Below are positions 1 through 6,972 of a DNA stretch of 54,447 nt, piece by piece. Where the stretch lies: the IMG/VR virus record IMGVR_UViG_3300037099_000532, positions 1-54,447 of that record; one strand, 5' to 3'. Under the pieces are notes generated by a model, which had not been told where the DNA came from, made no database searches, and saw only the letters and a list, made by a program, of their open reading frames with translations. The first letter of the stretch is position 1. The number at the start of each line of letters is the position of its first letter. The DNA is from a virus. A program made the position numbers and the translations under genes.

Positions 1-58
1 ACACAACGTGATACTTGCAGTCCCAGATCGTGTGGCTTCCAGGCTTCGCGTCTTGCAT
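1..58 (-). CDS. tnpA: IS200/IS605-type transposase TnpA, 5' end only
   Basis: The minus strand reads MQDAKPGSHTIWDCKYHVV from an ATG at 56-58 and runs off the window start. The H-T-x-W-x-C-K-Y-H-V-V block is the characteristic N-terminus of the Y1 HUH transposase TnpA of IS200/IS605 elements, which moves single-stranded DNA. Only 19 residues are visible, so the HUH motif and catalytic Tyr cannot be checked. A REP-associated (RAYT) relative is the main alternative. Confidence 0.75.
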   Translation of the reverse strand, partial: MQDAKPGSHTIWDCKYHVV

Positions 59-125
59 GACCGGAGCGTCGCATCCCGGTCGCCTAAAGGCGAGGGGTTT
101 ACGGATCCCCAATCGGGGACTCTAA
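1..125 (-). mobile_element. Left part of an IS200-like insertion with subterminal hairpins
   Basis: Upstream of the tnpA start lie two short perfect hairpins, TCGCC-TAAA-GGCGA (80-93) and TCCCC-AATC-GGGGA (106-119). IS200/IS605 ends carry such subterminal foldback structures instead of terminal inverted repeats. FkbM-like coding in the minus frame ceases to look like the family at about 120-125, which sets the approximate border. The exact cleavage site cannot be fixed from one end. Confidence 0.6.
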
Positions 126-948
126 ACTCGGAGACGATCGCGGGGCGATGACGACCCAGGGTTTCCTTCGCGCCGCGCATGACGCGAAACTCCGACCCTT
201 CGACATCGATCTTTATGAAGTCGACACGGCGGCCGCGCAGGACGTCGTCCAGCGTAGACCGGGGAGCGACCGCGCAATTTGGATTAGCCACCTCCGTTTG
301 AGCGAAGATAACGCCATTGCTTCCGATCGCCGGGCTTAACAACGCGACGCCCGGTTTATCAGATAGCGCAAAGGGTTGCACTTCGACGTGACCGAAGTGG
401 TTGGCCGCCGCGTTCATCATGATCAAACGGCAGTTCTCGGTCGACGGCTCGATCGCAATCACCTTGCCGTCGCCGCCAACAACATGCGCCATCTGCATGG
501 TCTGAAAGCCGACATTCGCGCCGATATCGACGCCGGTCATTCCCGGCCGCAGAAAGTGCCGAATGGCGTTTGTCACGTGACTTTCGAAGCCGCCCTGGGT
601 GATGACCGTATGCCCGATGGCGAAGTCAAAACGATCGGCGATGAAGCGGAAGCCGTCACACTGGACGGTCACGAGATCCTCGGGCGAGCATCGGATGTTG
701 AGGGTGGTGGGATATTTATAGCTCTCGAACGCCGAGACCACCGCGCGCAACTGCGAAAGCGGCGGCCCAGAATCCGGTATTCCGAAATGTTGAAGACGCA
801 ACATATCATCGGGCGTTGCATCTTGTCCGAAGGCGATCGCAAAAGCTTCCCTTGATGTAAGAATTGCAACCTCCCAATTGGCGGCCTTCTCCAAGAGTGC
901 GGCTCGCCTTGGCGGCACAGAAATTGAAACAGGAAACTTAGCCGGCAT
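123..948 (-). pseudogene. FkbM-family methyltransferase, 3' end cut by the IS element
   Basis: Reading the minus strand from ATG 948 gives about 275 residues of an S-adenosylmethionine methyltransferase of the FkbM family. Visible hallmarks are the SAM-binding motif GVDIGANVGFQT, followed by an acidic residue in VIAIEPS, and the family signature FIKIDVEGSEFRVMRGA. The frame then runs into the IS200-like sequence without a stop, so the last part of the domain (after PAIVSEF) is lost. An in-frame TGA at about 1030 limits the start; ATG 948 is the best choice. FkbM enzymes usually O-methylate sugars or polyketides. In a prophage this could be a glycan-modifying lysogenic-conversion gene, now probably inactive. 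Confidence 0.75.
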
Positions 949-1038
949 ACCCCCAACAGCCGTCGCGTCCAACTCGAATCTGAGCAGCTTGGCGTTCTCG
1001 GCCAGCCCGAGCCATCGAATAGAGCGCCTGCGTCAAGA

Positions 1039-1068
1039 CGGCCTCTCTCCAAGCGCGACAAGAGGCCG
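1039..1068 (-). terminator. Hairpin between the FkbM remnant and the small gene at 1133
   Basis: CGGCCTCT (1039-1046) and AGAGGCCG (1061-1068) form a perfect 8-bp stem with a 14-base loop, just after the last gene of the leftward series. No clear U-tract follows, so intrinsic termination is uncertain. The rest of 949-1132 shows nothing recognisable. Confidence 0.35.
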
Positions 1069-1132
1069 CTGGCGAGGCTCCGATCAATCGAAGCGGCACA
1101 ATCGGCGGCGCACACGGGCGCCCTGCCCGCTT

Positions 1133-1324
1133 CTATCCTGGCCGCCTTCGCACAAAACCCGCCGACGCGGCCCGCGCAGCGAGCGCGCGGGCCGCGGCGA
1201 GTTCGTCGAGGGCGGCGATCAGGTCGCGCGCCAGGCGCAGCGCGGCGGCGTCGAGATCGGCGGCCTCGGCGCGGTAGAGCGCGAGCAACGCCCGCGCTTC
1301 CGCGTCCGGTTCGGCAGGCGCCAC
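1133..1324 (-). CDS. Small Ala/Arg-rich hypothetical protein
   Basis: This 63-residue protein starts with GTG (1324). It is a single helix-like stretch rich in Ala, Leu, Asp and Arg (ALLALYRAEAADLDAAALRLARDL), so probably a short amphipathic coiled coil. It directly follows the membrane/coiled-coil gene in the same direction and is the last clear gene of the leftward operon. I do not recognise a family, and a composition-driven false ORF is possible. Confidence 0.4.
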   Translation of the reverse strand: MAPAEPDAEARALLALYRAEAADLDAAALRLARDLIAALDELAAARALAARAASAGFVRRRPG

Positions 1325-1336
1325 GGCGACGCGGCG

Positions 1337-1702
1337 CTATTGTCCCGCCTGGCGCGACGGCGAGCCGCCGTCCAAACGACGCTCGAGACGATCGACCCCC
1401 AGCGCCAGGTTCGTCACCGTTGCCGTCAGGCCGCCGAGCTTTTCGGCGACCGAGAGCGCGGCGGAATTACCCTCCTGCTGCTCTTTCTTGGCGTCCGCCT
1501 CGAGCTGGCCGATTCTTTGCGTGTGCTCGGCGATGATGACGTCCTGCGCGCCGGCCCGCATTCCGGTGACATAGGTCGCGCCGGCGACGCTGGCCGCGGC
1601 CCCGATGAGCGCTGATAGGATCGGCCCGGCCCATGGCGCCAATTTGCTTCCGCCGTCGCTCTTCACGGTCAGCGTCATCGATCGATAGCCCCAATTTCGC
1701 AT
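1337..1702 (-). CDS. Small membrane protein with C-terminal coiled coil (spanin-like architecture)
   Basis: Up to 121 residues; an internal ATG at 1678 (MTLTVKSDGG) is an equally good start. One hydrophobic segment (APWAGPILSALIGAAASVAGATYV) is followed by a charged, heptad-like region (HTQRIGQLEADAKKEQQEG and VDRLERRL). An N-terminal membrane anchor with a periplasmic coiled coil is the layout of an Rz-type inner-membrane spanin, and a lipoprotein gene lies just upstream. No conserved spanin motif is visible, so the role is inferred from layout and position in the lysis region. Confidence 0.55.
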   Translation of the reverse strand: MRNWGYRSMTLTVKSDGGSKLAPWAGPILSALIGAAASVAGATYVTGMRAGAQDVIIAEHTQRIGQLEADAKKEQQEGNSAALSVAEKLGGLTATVTNLALGVDRLERRLDGGSPSRQAGQ

Positions 1703-1766
1703 TCCGCGCCTTGAACTGGCGCTCTAACGCCTGCCTACGCTCTCAGCGGCGGACGCGCCGCCCGCG

Positions 1767-2171
1767 CTATTTCGCCGGCGTCGCCGCCGCCTTCGCCACC
1801 GGAATCAGCCCGTCGGCCGCGGCGATGTCGCCGAGCACGCCGGCGGCGGCCTTCAGCCGGCCGGCCGGCGTGTTCGGGCCGTCCGTATGAGCGCAGACGA
1901 TGCGCGCGTCGCGATCGAGCCGCGCCAGCGCCGCGCGCGCGAGCGCGCCGGCTTTCGTCGCCGGCGGATTGGCGGCAAGCCGCGCGCGGAGGCGGTCGGC
2001 CGCCGGCGCGGCGGCGGCGCACAGCGCCGGCAGATCGGCGGTGATTTTCGCCGCCTTGGCGTCGAGCGCGACGATCGCCGGCCCCGCCCCGCCGAAGATC
2101 GCCGCGACCCCGGAGGGCAGCGTGGCGCCGGTCAGCGCGGCGACGATGACGGCGACGATCGGCGCAGCCAT
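1767..2171 (-). CDS. Ala-rich hypothetical protein with hydrophobic N-terminus
   Basis: 134 residues. The N-terminal 35 residues are hydrophobic (APIVAVIVAALTGATLPSGVAAIF), consistent with a signal sequence or one membrane segment. The remainder is Ala-rich with two Cys (LCAAAAPA and IVCAHTD) that could pair in the periplasm. It starts one base past the stop of the lipoprotein gene, suggesting co-expression. Family not recognised. Confidence 0.5.
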   Translation of the reverse strand: MAAPIVAVIVAALTGATLPSGVAAIFGGAGPAIVALDAKAAKITADLPALCAAAAPAADRLRARLAANPPATKAGALARAALARLDRDARIVCAHTDGPNTPAGRLKAAAGVLGDIAAADGLIPVAKAAATPAK

Positions 2172-2172
2172 G

Positions 2173-2592
2173 TCAAGAGCCCGAGGCGCCGGCCGTCGTC
2201 GTCACGGCGGCGGCAGGCACAGCGCTGACCGAGGTCGTCGAGGTGTAGCCGGCGGCGGCGCAGAGGTCGGAGGCCAGCGCGCCGGCCGAGGACGCCTTCT
2301 GAAGCGCGGCCTTGACCTTGGCGTCGACGGCCGCGTCGGCCTTGATCGCCGCGCCGAGAGAAACGGTGGCGTTGATGATCGGGCAGTACGTCTTCGCCAG
2401 CGCCGCGGCGAGCTTCTCCTGATTGGCGACGACATCGGAGCCGAGCTTGATCACCGCCGTGTCGAGTGTGTCGACAGCCTGAGTTGTGGTTGCGACGTTG
2501 TCGGCGAATTTCTGCGCTGAGTCGCTAGAGCAGCCGACGACGGCGCCGGGCAAAGCGAGCGCGAGCGCGCCCAGGAGAGCGAGTTTCTTCAT
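2173..2592 (-). CDS. Predicted lipoprotein, 139 aa
   Basis: The N-terminus MKKLALLGALALALPGAVVGC is a lipoprotein signal peptide: Lys-Lys n-region, Leu/Ala core and a V-V-G-C lipobox with Cys21. The mature part is helical and Ala-rich, with two more Cys (TYCPI, DLCAAAG), and a Ser/Thr/Ala-rich tail. A purine-rich site (AGGACC) precedes the ATG. Beside a small membrane coiled-coil protein it could be the outer-membrane partner of a two-component spanin, but o-spanins are usually shorter, so a secreted phage lipoprotein of unknown role is equally possible. Confidence 0.55.
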   Translation of the reverse strand: MKKLALLGALALALPGAVVGCSSDSAQKFADNVATTTQAVDTLDTAVIKLGSDVVANQEKLAAALAKTYCPIINATVSLGAAIKADAAVDAKVKAALQKASSAGALASDLCAAAGYTSTTSVSAVPAAAVTTTAGASGS

Positions 2593-2645
2593 GCCGGTGG
2601 TCCTGTCTTGAGAGCGCGGCTTTACCGCCCGCGCGCGGAACAGAA

Positions 2646-2714
2646 AGCGATAAACTCGCTGAAACGCGATATTATCGCTTGACTGCGAAGCGATATTGAG
2701 CGATATTATCGCTC
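2646..2714 (+). promoter_or_regulatory. Promoter/operator region of the toxin-antitoxin operon with repeated palindromes
   Basis: Three inverted repeats built from AGCGA/TCGCT lie ahead of the toxin start: AGCGA-N5-TCGCT (2646-2660), GCGATA-T-TATCGC (2666-2678), and the 17-bp GAGCGATA-T-TATCGCTC (2698-2714), with another GCGATATT half-site at 2690-2697. The last palindrome touches the ATG at 2715. TTGACT (2679-2684) and TATTAT (2704-2709) resemble -35/-10 boxes (19-bp spacer), which would put transcription start on or near the ATG, i.e. a leaderless mRNA. Such palindromes are the usual target of the XRE antitoxin in autoregulation. Confidence 0.6.
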
Positions 2715-2966
2715 ATGAAAACGATCGTTCTCACCCACAAAGCCGCCAAAGAGCTAGACGCCCTTCCGGCCGCCGCGCGCCATTCGATCACGGAAGCTCT
2801 CGCGGCCTACGCGATCGACGGCCGCGGCGACGTCAAGGCGTTGGCGGGCCGCAAAGGCTTCCGGCTGCGCGTCGGAGATTACCGGGTGATTTTCGACGAC
2901 GACGGCGCCACGATCCTAGCGATCTACATCGGGCGCCGGGGAACGACCACTTACGCGAGGAACTGA
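2715..2966 (+). CDS. RelE/ParE-superfamily toxin (HigB-like)
   Basis: 83 residues with the RelE/ParE pattern: N-terminal strand and helix pair (KTIVLTHKAAKELDALP), then the core LRVGDYRVIFDDDG and a final strand (TILAIYIGRRG). Toxins of this fold are ribosome-dependent mRNA endonucleases or gyrase poisons. Toxin-first order with an XRE-type second gene matches HigBA-like pairs. The stop (2964-2966) is one base from the antitoxin ATG. It lies on the strand opposite the surrounding phage genes, as an independently transcribed cargo pair that could stabilise the prophage. Confidence 0.8.
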   Translation: MKTIVLTHKAAKELDALPAAARHSITEALAAYAIDGRGDVKALAGRKGFRLRVGDYRVIFDDDGATILAIYIGRRGTTTYARN

Positions 2967-2967
2967 A

Positions 2968-3354
2968 ATGAAACTCCAGACCATCACCACGCCGGGCGGC
3001 GATGAGCTCGTCGTCCTGCCGCGCGCCGAATATGACGCGCTGGTCGCCGCCGCGGCCGGGCGCGAAGAGGACGCCGACGACGTTGCGATCTACGACGCGC
3101 GTAAAGCCGAACTCGCGCGCGGCGTCGACGCACGCCTGCCGCCGGAAGTGAGCGCAGCGATGCTGCGCGGCGACAGCCTGCTCAAGGCGCTGCGCAAGTC
3201 GAAAGACATGACGCAGCTCCACTTGGCGTTCAAAACCAACATCGCCCAGGGCTACATCAGCGACATCGAGTCCGGCCGCCGCAAAGGCACCGTTGAAACC
3301 CTCACGGCGATCGCCAACGCGCTCGACGTCCCGGCCGAATGGCTGGTCGACTGA
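2968..3354 (+). CDS. XRE-family HTH antitoxin
   Basis: 128 residues. The C-terminal half is a Cro/CI-type helix-turn-helix (LLKALRKSKDMTQLHLAFKT...GYISDIESGRRKGTVETLTAIANAL), the DNA-binding part expected to act on the palindromes at 2646-2714. The N-terminal half (ELVVLPRAEYDALVAAAAG) resembles the short dimerisation/toxin-neutralising segments in RelE-XRE pairs. It is translated one base after the toxin stop. Its gene converges on the lipase gene (ending 3371), leaving 16 bases between the two stops. Confidence 0.8.
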   Translation: MKLQTITTPGGDELVVLPRAEYDALVAAAAGREEDADDVAIYDARKAELARGVDARLPPEVSAAMLRGDSLLKALRKSKDMTQLHLAFKTNIAQGYISDIESGRRKGTVETLTAIANALDVPAEWLVD

Positions 3355-3370
3355 GACAACCCGGGCCGGT

Positions 3371-4045
3371 TCATCGCCCCAGCTTCGCCAGGTCGTCGGC
3401 GTAGCGTTGAATCGAGTGGTTGCCGGGGATCGCCTGACCGATCTTGGCGATGTCCAAGAAATCGGCGAGCGCCTTGGGCGTGCCCGGAACCGGCTCGCCG
3501 ATCTGCCGCGGACGGGTCGGGTGGTTGAACGGCGGCCGCATCGGCAGCTCGGGCACGATGTCGCCCGCCCGCGCGTCCTCGACCGCCTCGACGCCCTGGC
3601 GCAGCAGATGACCGAGCCACGGATTAAGGAAGCCGACGCGCGGCGCGCCGAGCGCGACGACGCGAAAACGCCGGCCCGGCTGGCGCGCGGCGAAGATCCC
3701 ACCGAGCACAAGAGCCTCGGCGCCGCCGAGCGAATGGCCGACGAATGAGAGCAGCCGCGGATCGCCGGCGATTGTCGGCGCGATCTTGGCGTACAGCGCT
3801 TCGCCGGCGCGGCCGAAACCGCCGTGGACCGGCCCGACGCCGGCGATCCAGCACGGCGCGGCGCTGATGTCGCGCAACCAATCGAGCGGATCGAGGGGAT
3901 TGGTGCCGGGCATGACGACGACGAGCTCGTCGTCGCGCGGAAGCAGATCGTATTCGCAATCGAGCGCGACGCGCCCCGACCATGGGCCGCGATAGGAGAG
4001 CCCGGCGAGGCGCGCGAGTTCGGCGTGCGAGAGAAGGGCCGACAC
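3371..4045 (-). CDS. Lipase class 3-like alpha/beta hydrolase
   Basis: 224 residues. The nucleophile elbow SFVGHSLGGAEALVLG gives the catalytic Ser in G-H-S-L-G; a downstream Asp (ARAGDIVPELP) and a His near the C-terminus (GNHSIQRYADDL) complete a lipase_3 triad. The oxyanion region VVVMPGTNP and WLRDISAAP are also typical. No signal peptide is visible. It closes the lysis module, so it may degrade host lipids at lysis or modify an envelope layer; the substrate is unknown. The start (MSALLSHAELARLAG) follows the holin-like gene by six bases. Confidence 0.85.
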   Translation of the reverse strand: MSALLSHAELARLAGLSYRGPWSGRVALDCEYDLLPRDDELVVVMPGTNPLDPLDWLRDISAAPCWIAGVGPVHGGFGRAGEALYAKIAPTIAGDPRLLSFVGHSLGGAEALVLGGIFAARQPGRRFRVVALGAPRVGFLNPWLGHLLRQGVEAVEDARAGDIVPELPMRPPFNHPTRPRQIGEPVPGTPKALADFLDIAKIGQAIPGNHSIQRYADDLAKLGR

Positions 4046-4051
4046 GAGGCG

Positions 4052-4693
4052 TCAGGCCTGCGGCGCGGCGCTGATGCTGTTCGGCGCGGCCACGGTCGTT
4101 CCAGACGGCGCCGAAACGCGCGTCATTTGGATCTGGGCGCGGCCGAGCGCGGCGAGCGTTTCGTCGGTGACCCGCTGTTTCGTCCATCCGGCCTTGGCGA
4201 TCAGATCGGGAATCACCGCGGCCGCCCGCTTGGCGATACCGTCAACGATCGGATGGTCGTCGGTGAAGGTTGCCGTTGCGAGATTGCCTTCGGCCTTGCT
4301 CACTGCCGCTTCGGCGAGCGTATCGAGGTAGCCCGCGGCGGCGTCTTGGTCGGCTTGACTGATCTTGACGTGCAGGAACTTCGCCGCCAGCAGGGCGACG
4401 TCGCCGAGCGCCCATTTGATGACGCCGGCGAGCACGCCAAGCGCAAGCGGCGTCAACACCGGCAACAAGGGAGCGAGGGTGAACGTCGTCGTCGTCGCGG
4501 AGGCGTCGGCGGCGAAGGCGAGGCTTGCGCCGGCGACGAGCAGCCAGAACATGGCGAAGAGATACGCCGTGACGCGCCGCCAGCGAGCCCAAGGAACGGG
4601 CCGTGAGAACAACAGAACGGCAATCGTCGCCGCCACAACGGCGAACGGCAGGCGCAAAGCGAGCGCCGCCCACGGGTGCAGGATGAGGAACAT
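4052..4693 (-). CDS. Holin-like membrane protein
   Basis: 213 residues with three hydrophobic segments in the first 95 residues (around 5-30, 44-62, and 74-94: LLPVLTPLALGVLAGVIKWAL), followed by a soluble helical domain (ISQADQDAAAGYLDTLAEAA...DGIAKRAAAVIPDLIAKAGW). This layout and the soluble part resemble LLH-type phage holins, which permeabilise the inner membrane. It lies between endolysin and lipase genes. The AFAADAS stretch also resembles a signal-peptide cleavage site, so a secreted or membrane-anchored accessory protein is the alternative. Confidence 0.6.
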   Translation of the reverse strand: MFLILHPWAALALRLPFAVVAATIAVLLFSRPVPWARWRRVTAYLFAMFWLLVAGASLAFAADASATTTTFTLAPLLPVLTPLALGVLAGVIKWALGDVALLAAKFLHVKISQADQDAAAGYLDTLAEAAVSKAEGNLATATFTDDHPIVDGIAKRAAAVIPDLIAKAGWTKQRVTDETLAALGRAQIQMTRVSAPSGTTVAAPNSISAAPQA

Positions 4694-4814
4694 AGTTGGT
4701 CTCTCGATTGAAACGCCGGAATCCGCCGGCGCGCGGGAATCTTGATGACGGGGATTGGATCGTCAGCAACCCTTCGGCGGTCGCTCGCGGGTCTCGCGTC
4801 CGGGCCTTTTCAGA

Positions 4815-5117
4815 TCACGCCAACGAAGAGTCGGTCTCAGGCGTCTCGCCGCTCTTGTGAATCGGCTCCGGACGCTCTTCGCCGCGCAACAGCCAATAGT
4901 TGCCGTGCGCCTGCTGGATCGACCCGTGCATGATTGAGGTCGCCCGCAACAGCTTTTGGCCGTAGTTATCGCGCTGGCCTTCGACGTCGTTGACGTACAC
5001 CACGTTCACGCATTGCGGACCCCAGACCTCGGTGATCAGCGCGTCGTAGCGCCTGCCCCGCGGATCGTAGAAATCCACCGCCATGCCGCGGTGCTGTTCG
5101 CGCGTTACTTCCGTCAT
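4815..5117 (-). CDS. Hypothetical phage protein, 100 aa
   Basis: 100 residues, hydrophilic, without membrane segments. An apparently folded core (GMAVDFYDPRGRRYDALITEVWG, then NVVYVNDVEGQRDNYG) is followed by a charged tail. The start ATG has AGGAG-like sequence nearby. It stands in the lysis region between the endolysin and the holin-like gene. No family recognised. The 121 bases before the holin-like gene (4694-4814) hold no gene I can support. Confidence 0.55.
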   Translation of the reverse strand: MTEVTREQHRGMAVDFYDPRGRRYDALITEVWGPQCVNVVYVNDVEGQRDNYGQKLLRATSIMHGSIQQAHGNYWLLRGEERPEPIHKSGETPETDSSLA

Positions 5118-5186
5118 CGTTTGCTCCTCGTCTCCGGACTATCCGGAGAGGCGCGGGGCGACGCGCTCGCCCCAATTCGATTTGCG

Positions 5187-6044
5187 CTAAGCGCTCGCCG
5201 CGTCGAGCGCCGCCCAAGTCAGCGGGCCTAGACCGTCAGTCGCGAGGCCGTGCGCCTTCTGAAAGGCTACGATCGCCTGTTTCGTCTTGTTGCCGGCCCA
5301 TCCGTCGATTTTGAGCGGCTGCCCGTCGTCCGACGTTGCACCGGCTCTATTGAGCCGCCATTGCAGATCGGCGGCGGAATGCGCGGGATAGGTCGAGACG
5401 GTCGGATGCGGCGCTGGCGCTTCGTTGGGGTCATGCCGCGCCGCGCCACCGTGACTTGGCTCCGGCGGGACGTCGGGCGGCAGCTCAGCCTGATGCGGCC
5501 CCGGCGCGCCATGCAGCGCGAAGGGCGGCAGCGGCCCGTCGCCGAAGGCGTCGACGGCCTCTTTCGTGTAGGCGACGAGCTTCAGCCAGGTCTCGGAGCC
5601 GATTGCGCTGCAGTCGACATGGCCGCCGCCGGCGGCGCCGAGATCGTGGTGCTGGCACAGGCCCCGCCCCTGCCCGCCCTTGGCCCACACCGGCGGAATG
5701 CCGTAGGCGCGGCAGCACCAGCCGGCGACCAGCGCTGCGGAGCGCATCGTCTCTTCGCTCATCCCCTGGGCGGTGAAGCCTTCGATCTCGAGCGAGATCC
5801 CGCGGCCGTTGAACTCGCACTCGGCCCAGGCCTTGGCGCTGAGCGGAACGAGCTGCGTCAGCTCGCCGCCGTCCTTGCGCAGGCAGAGATGGGCGGAGGC
5901 CTTGGTGGCGGCGCGGCACAGCCAGTTGACCGAGCCGAGATAGCCGCCCTCCATCATATGGAAGACGAACAGGCCATGGGCGATCGGCGTCGGCGTGTAG
6001 CTCGGCGACGGAACCTGTTTGACGGGCGGCATGGTGACAGTCAT
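5187..6044 (-). CDS. Endolysin: N-acetylmuramoyl-L-alanine amidase with peptidoglycan-binding domain
   Basis: 285 residues from ATG 6044 (MTVTMPPVKQ), preceded by GAGGAG; an upstream ATG at 6077 lacks this support. The N-terminal 160 residues are an amidase_2/PGRP zinc amidase: first zinc His in LFVFHMMEGG, substrate region SAHLCLRKDGGELTQLVPL, and later ligands in CQHHDLG and GGHVDCS. A Pro-rich linker (about 190-215) leads to a PG_binding_1 domain (LQWRLNRAGA...AIVAFQKAHGLATDGLGPLTWAAL). It cleaves the amide between muramic acid and L-Ala. No signal peptide is present, so holin-dependent release is expected. Its ATG overlaps the stop of the upstream 40-residue membrane protein gene. Confidence 0.9.
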   Translation of the reverse strand: MTVTMPPVKQVPSPSYTPTPIAHGLFVFHMMEGGYLGSVNWLCRAATKASAHLCLRKDGGELTQLVPLSAKAWAECEFNGRGISLEIEGFTAQGMSEETMRSAALVAGWCCRAYGIPPVWAKGGQGRGLCQHHDLGAAGGGHVDCSAIGSETWLKLVAYTKEAVDAFGDGPLPPFALHGAPGPHQAELPPDVPPEPSHGGAARHDPNEAPAPHPTVSTYPAHSAADLQWRLNRAGATSDDGQPLKIDGWAGNKTKQAIVAFQKAHGLATDGLGPLTWAALDAASA

Positions 6045-6163
6045 CGAAAACTCCTCATCAGTTGGAAGGCGGCCCACGCCGCAACGACGACGCCCGAGAG
6101 AATTGCGATCGCCTTGAGCGCGGCCGTCAGCGCGAGAACGACAATCAGAACCGCGATGGTCAT
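6041..6163 (-). CDS. 40-residue single-span membrane protein coupled to the endolysin
   Basis: ATG 6163 to TGA 6041 encodes 40 residues: MTIAVLIVVLALTAALKAIA followed by ILSGVVVAAWAAF and a short basic end. It is almost wholly hydrophobic and forms one or two membrane spans. Its TGA overlaps the endolysin ATG (ATGA), so translation is probably coupled. Size, hydrophobicity and position suggest a small holin, pinholin or lysis regulator; no sequence family is recognisable. Confidence 0.65.
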   Translation of the reverse strand: MTIAVLIVVLALTAALKAIAILSGVVVAAWAAFQLMRSFR

Positions 6164-6170
6164 CGCCGCC

Positions 6171-6692
6171 TCACGGCCTCACAAAGACGAGACCGCGCCG
6201 CCCGACCGTCGCCTCGGCGACGCGACGATTCCAATTGCCCGACAGCAACCGGATCGACCCGTCCGGCTCGACGCCGGCGACGAAACCGACGTGATGCGGC
6301 GCGACAGCGAGATCGCCGACGCGCGGCGCGTCGACGCGCGTTCCGTAGCGGTAGGCGCTCGCCGCCAAGCGGTTCGGCAGCGGCGGCAGGCCAACGCGAC
6401 GCAGCACGAACGATACGAAGTCGGCGCACCACGGCCCGACAGTCCCGGTCGGATTGGCCTGCCCGAGCCAGCGCGTCGCCTCGTCGACCACGCGCGACGC
6501 GCCGCCCCACGCCTGCCCGGCCGCAATCGCCGGCGCGCCGTCCTGCCATCCCGGCGCATAGACGTCCTGCGGCGTGAGGCCGCCGCGCCCACCGGCCTCG
6601 GCAGCGCCGGATAGGCAAAGACACGTCACGACGGCGAACACCGCCAGCGAGCCCCACAGCGGCTTTATCGGCAGTCGGGGAAATCCGATCAT
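6171..6692 (-). CDS. NlpC/P60- or CHAP-like cysteine hydrolase (TIGR02594-type), exported
   Basis: 173 residues from ATG 6692, chosen because CAGGAGACGACC precedes it; ATG 6713 is the alternative. An N-terminal signal peptide or anchor (LWGSLAVFAVVTCLCLSGAAEAG) precedes a cysteine-peptidase fold: catalytic Cys in TVGPWCADFVSFVLRR, His in APHHVGFVAGV, and a polar third residue in LLSGNWNRRV. Families of this pattern hydrolyse peptide or amide bonds in peptidoglycan. With the amidase and lipase it makes a three-enzyme lysis set. A tail-borne role in entry is possible, but the location favours lysis. Confidence 0.75.
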   Translation of the reverse strand: MIGFPRLPIKPLWGSLAVFAVVTCLCLSGAAEAGGRGGLTPQDVYAPGWQDGAPAIAAGQAWGGASRVVDEATRWLGQANPTGTVGPWCADFVSFVLRRVGLPPLPNRLAASAYRYGTRVDAPRVGDLAVAPHHVGFVAGVEPDGSIRLLSGNWNRRVAEATVGRRGLVFVRP

Positions 6693-6830
6693 GGTCGTCT
6701 CCTGGAGAAGCATTCAGGCGGCGGCCGAGAACGCCGGGCGCGCCAACGCGCCCCGCGGAGGAAGCGGGTCGGGCATGACGATCCTTTCGATCTGGACTAA
6801 GATCAGGCGTTCAAACCCGCGAGGACGCTC

Positions 6831-6971
6831 ATGGGCCGTCTCAGGAGTTTCATCACCGCGCTGCGGAAGGCGCTCACGCGGCGGCGGCGCGAACGCGTCC
6901 CGCTTCTGCCGTGGTCGGAAGACGCCGAAACGCGCGCGGTGCAGCGCGACGAGATCGACGGCTGGTTCTGA
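6831..6971 (+). CDS. Tiny basic protein encoded against the late operon
   Basis: ATG 6831 to TGA 6971 gives 46 residues (MGRLRSFITALRKALTRRRR, then an acidic end with DEIDGWF). GAGGA six bases upstream is a good ribosome site. It is the only plus-strand candidate in the lysis/fibre region and its stop is adjacent to the end of the minus-strand gene at 6973, so the two converge. The charge split, basic then acidic, suggests a nucleic-acid- or membrane-associated helix. It may be an independently expressed 'moron'. Function unknown. Confidence 0.5.
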   Translation: MGRLRSFITALRKALTRRRRERVPLLPWSEDAETRAVQRDEIDGWF

Positions 6972-6972
6972 G

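Noticed and set aside
2173-2592. Lipoprotein as an entry-exclusion (Cor-like) protein
   Set aside because: Possible in principle, but there is no sequence support and it is in the late orientation, not on a lysogen-expressed strand.
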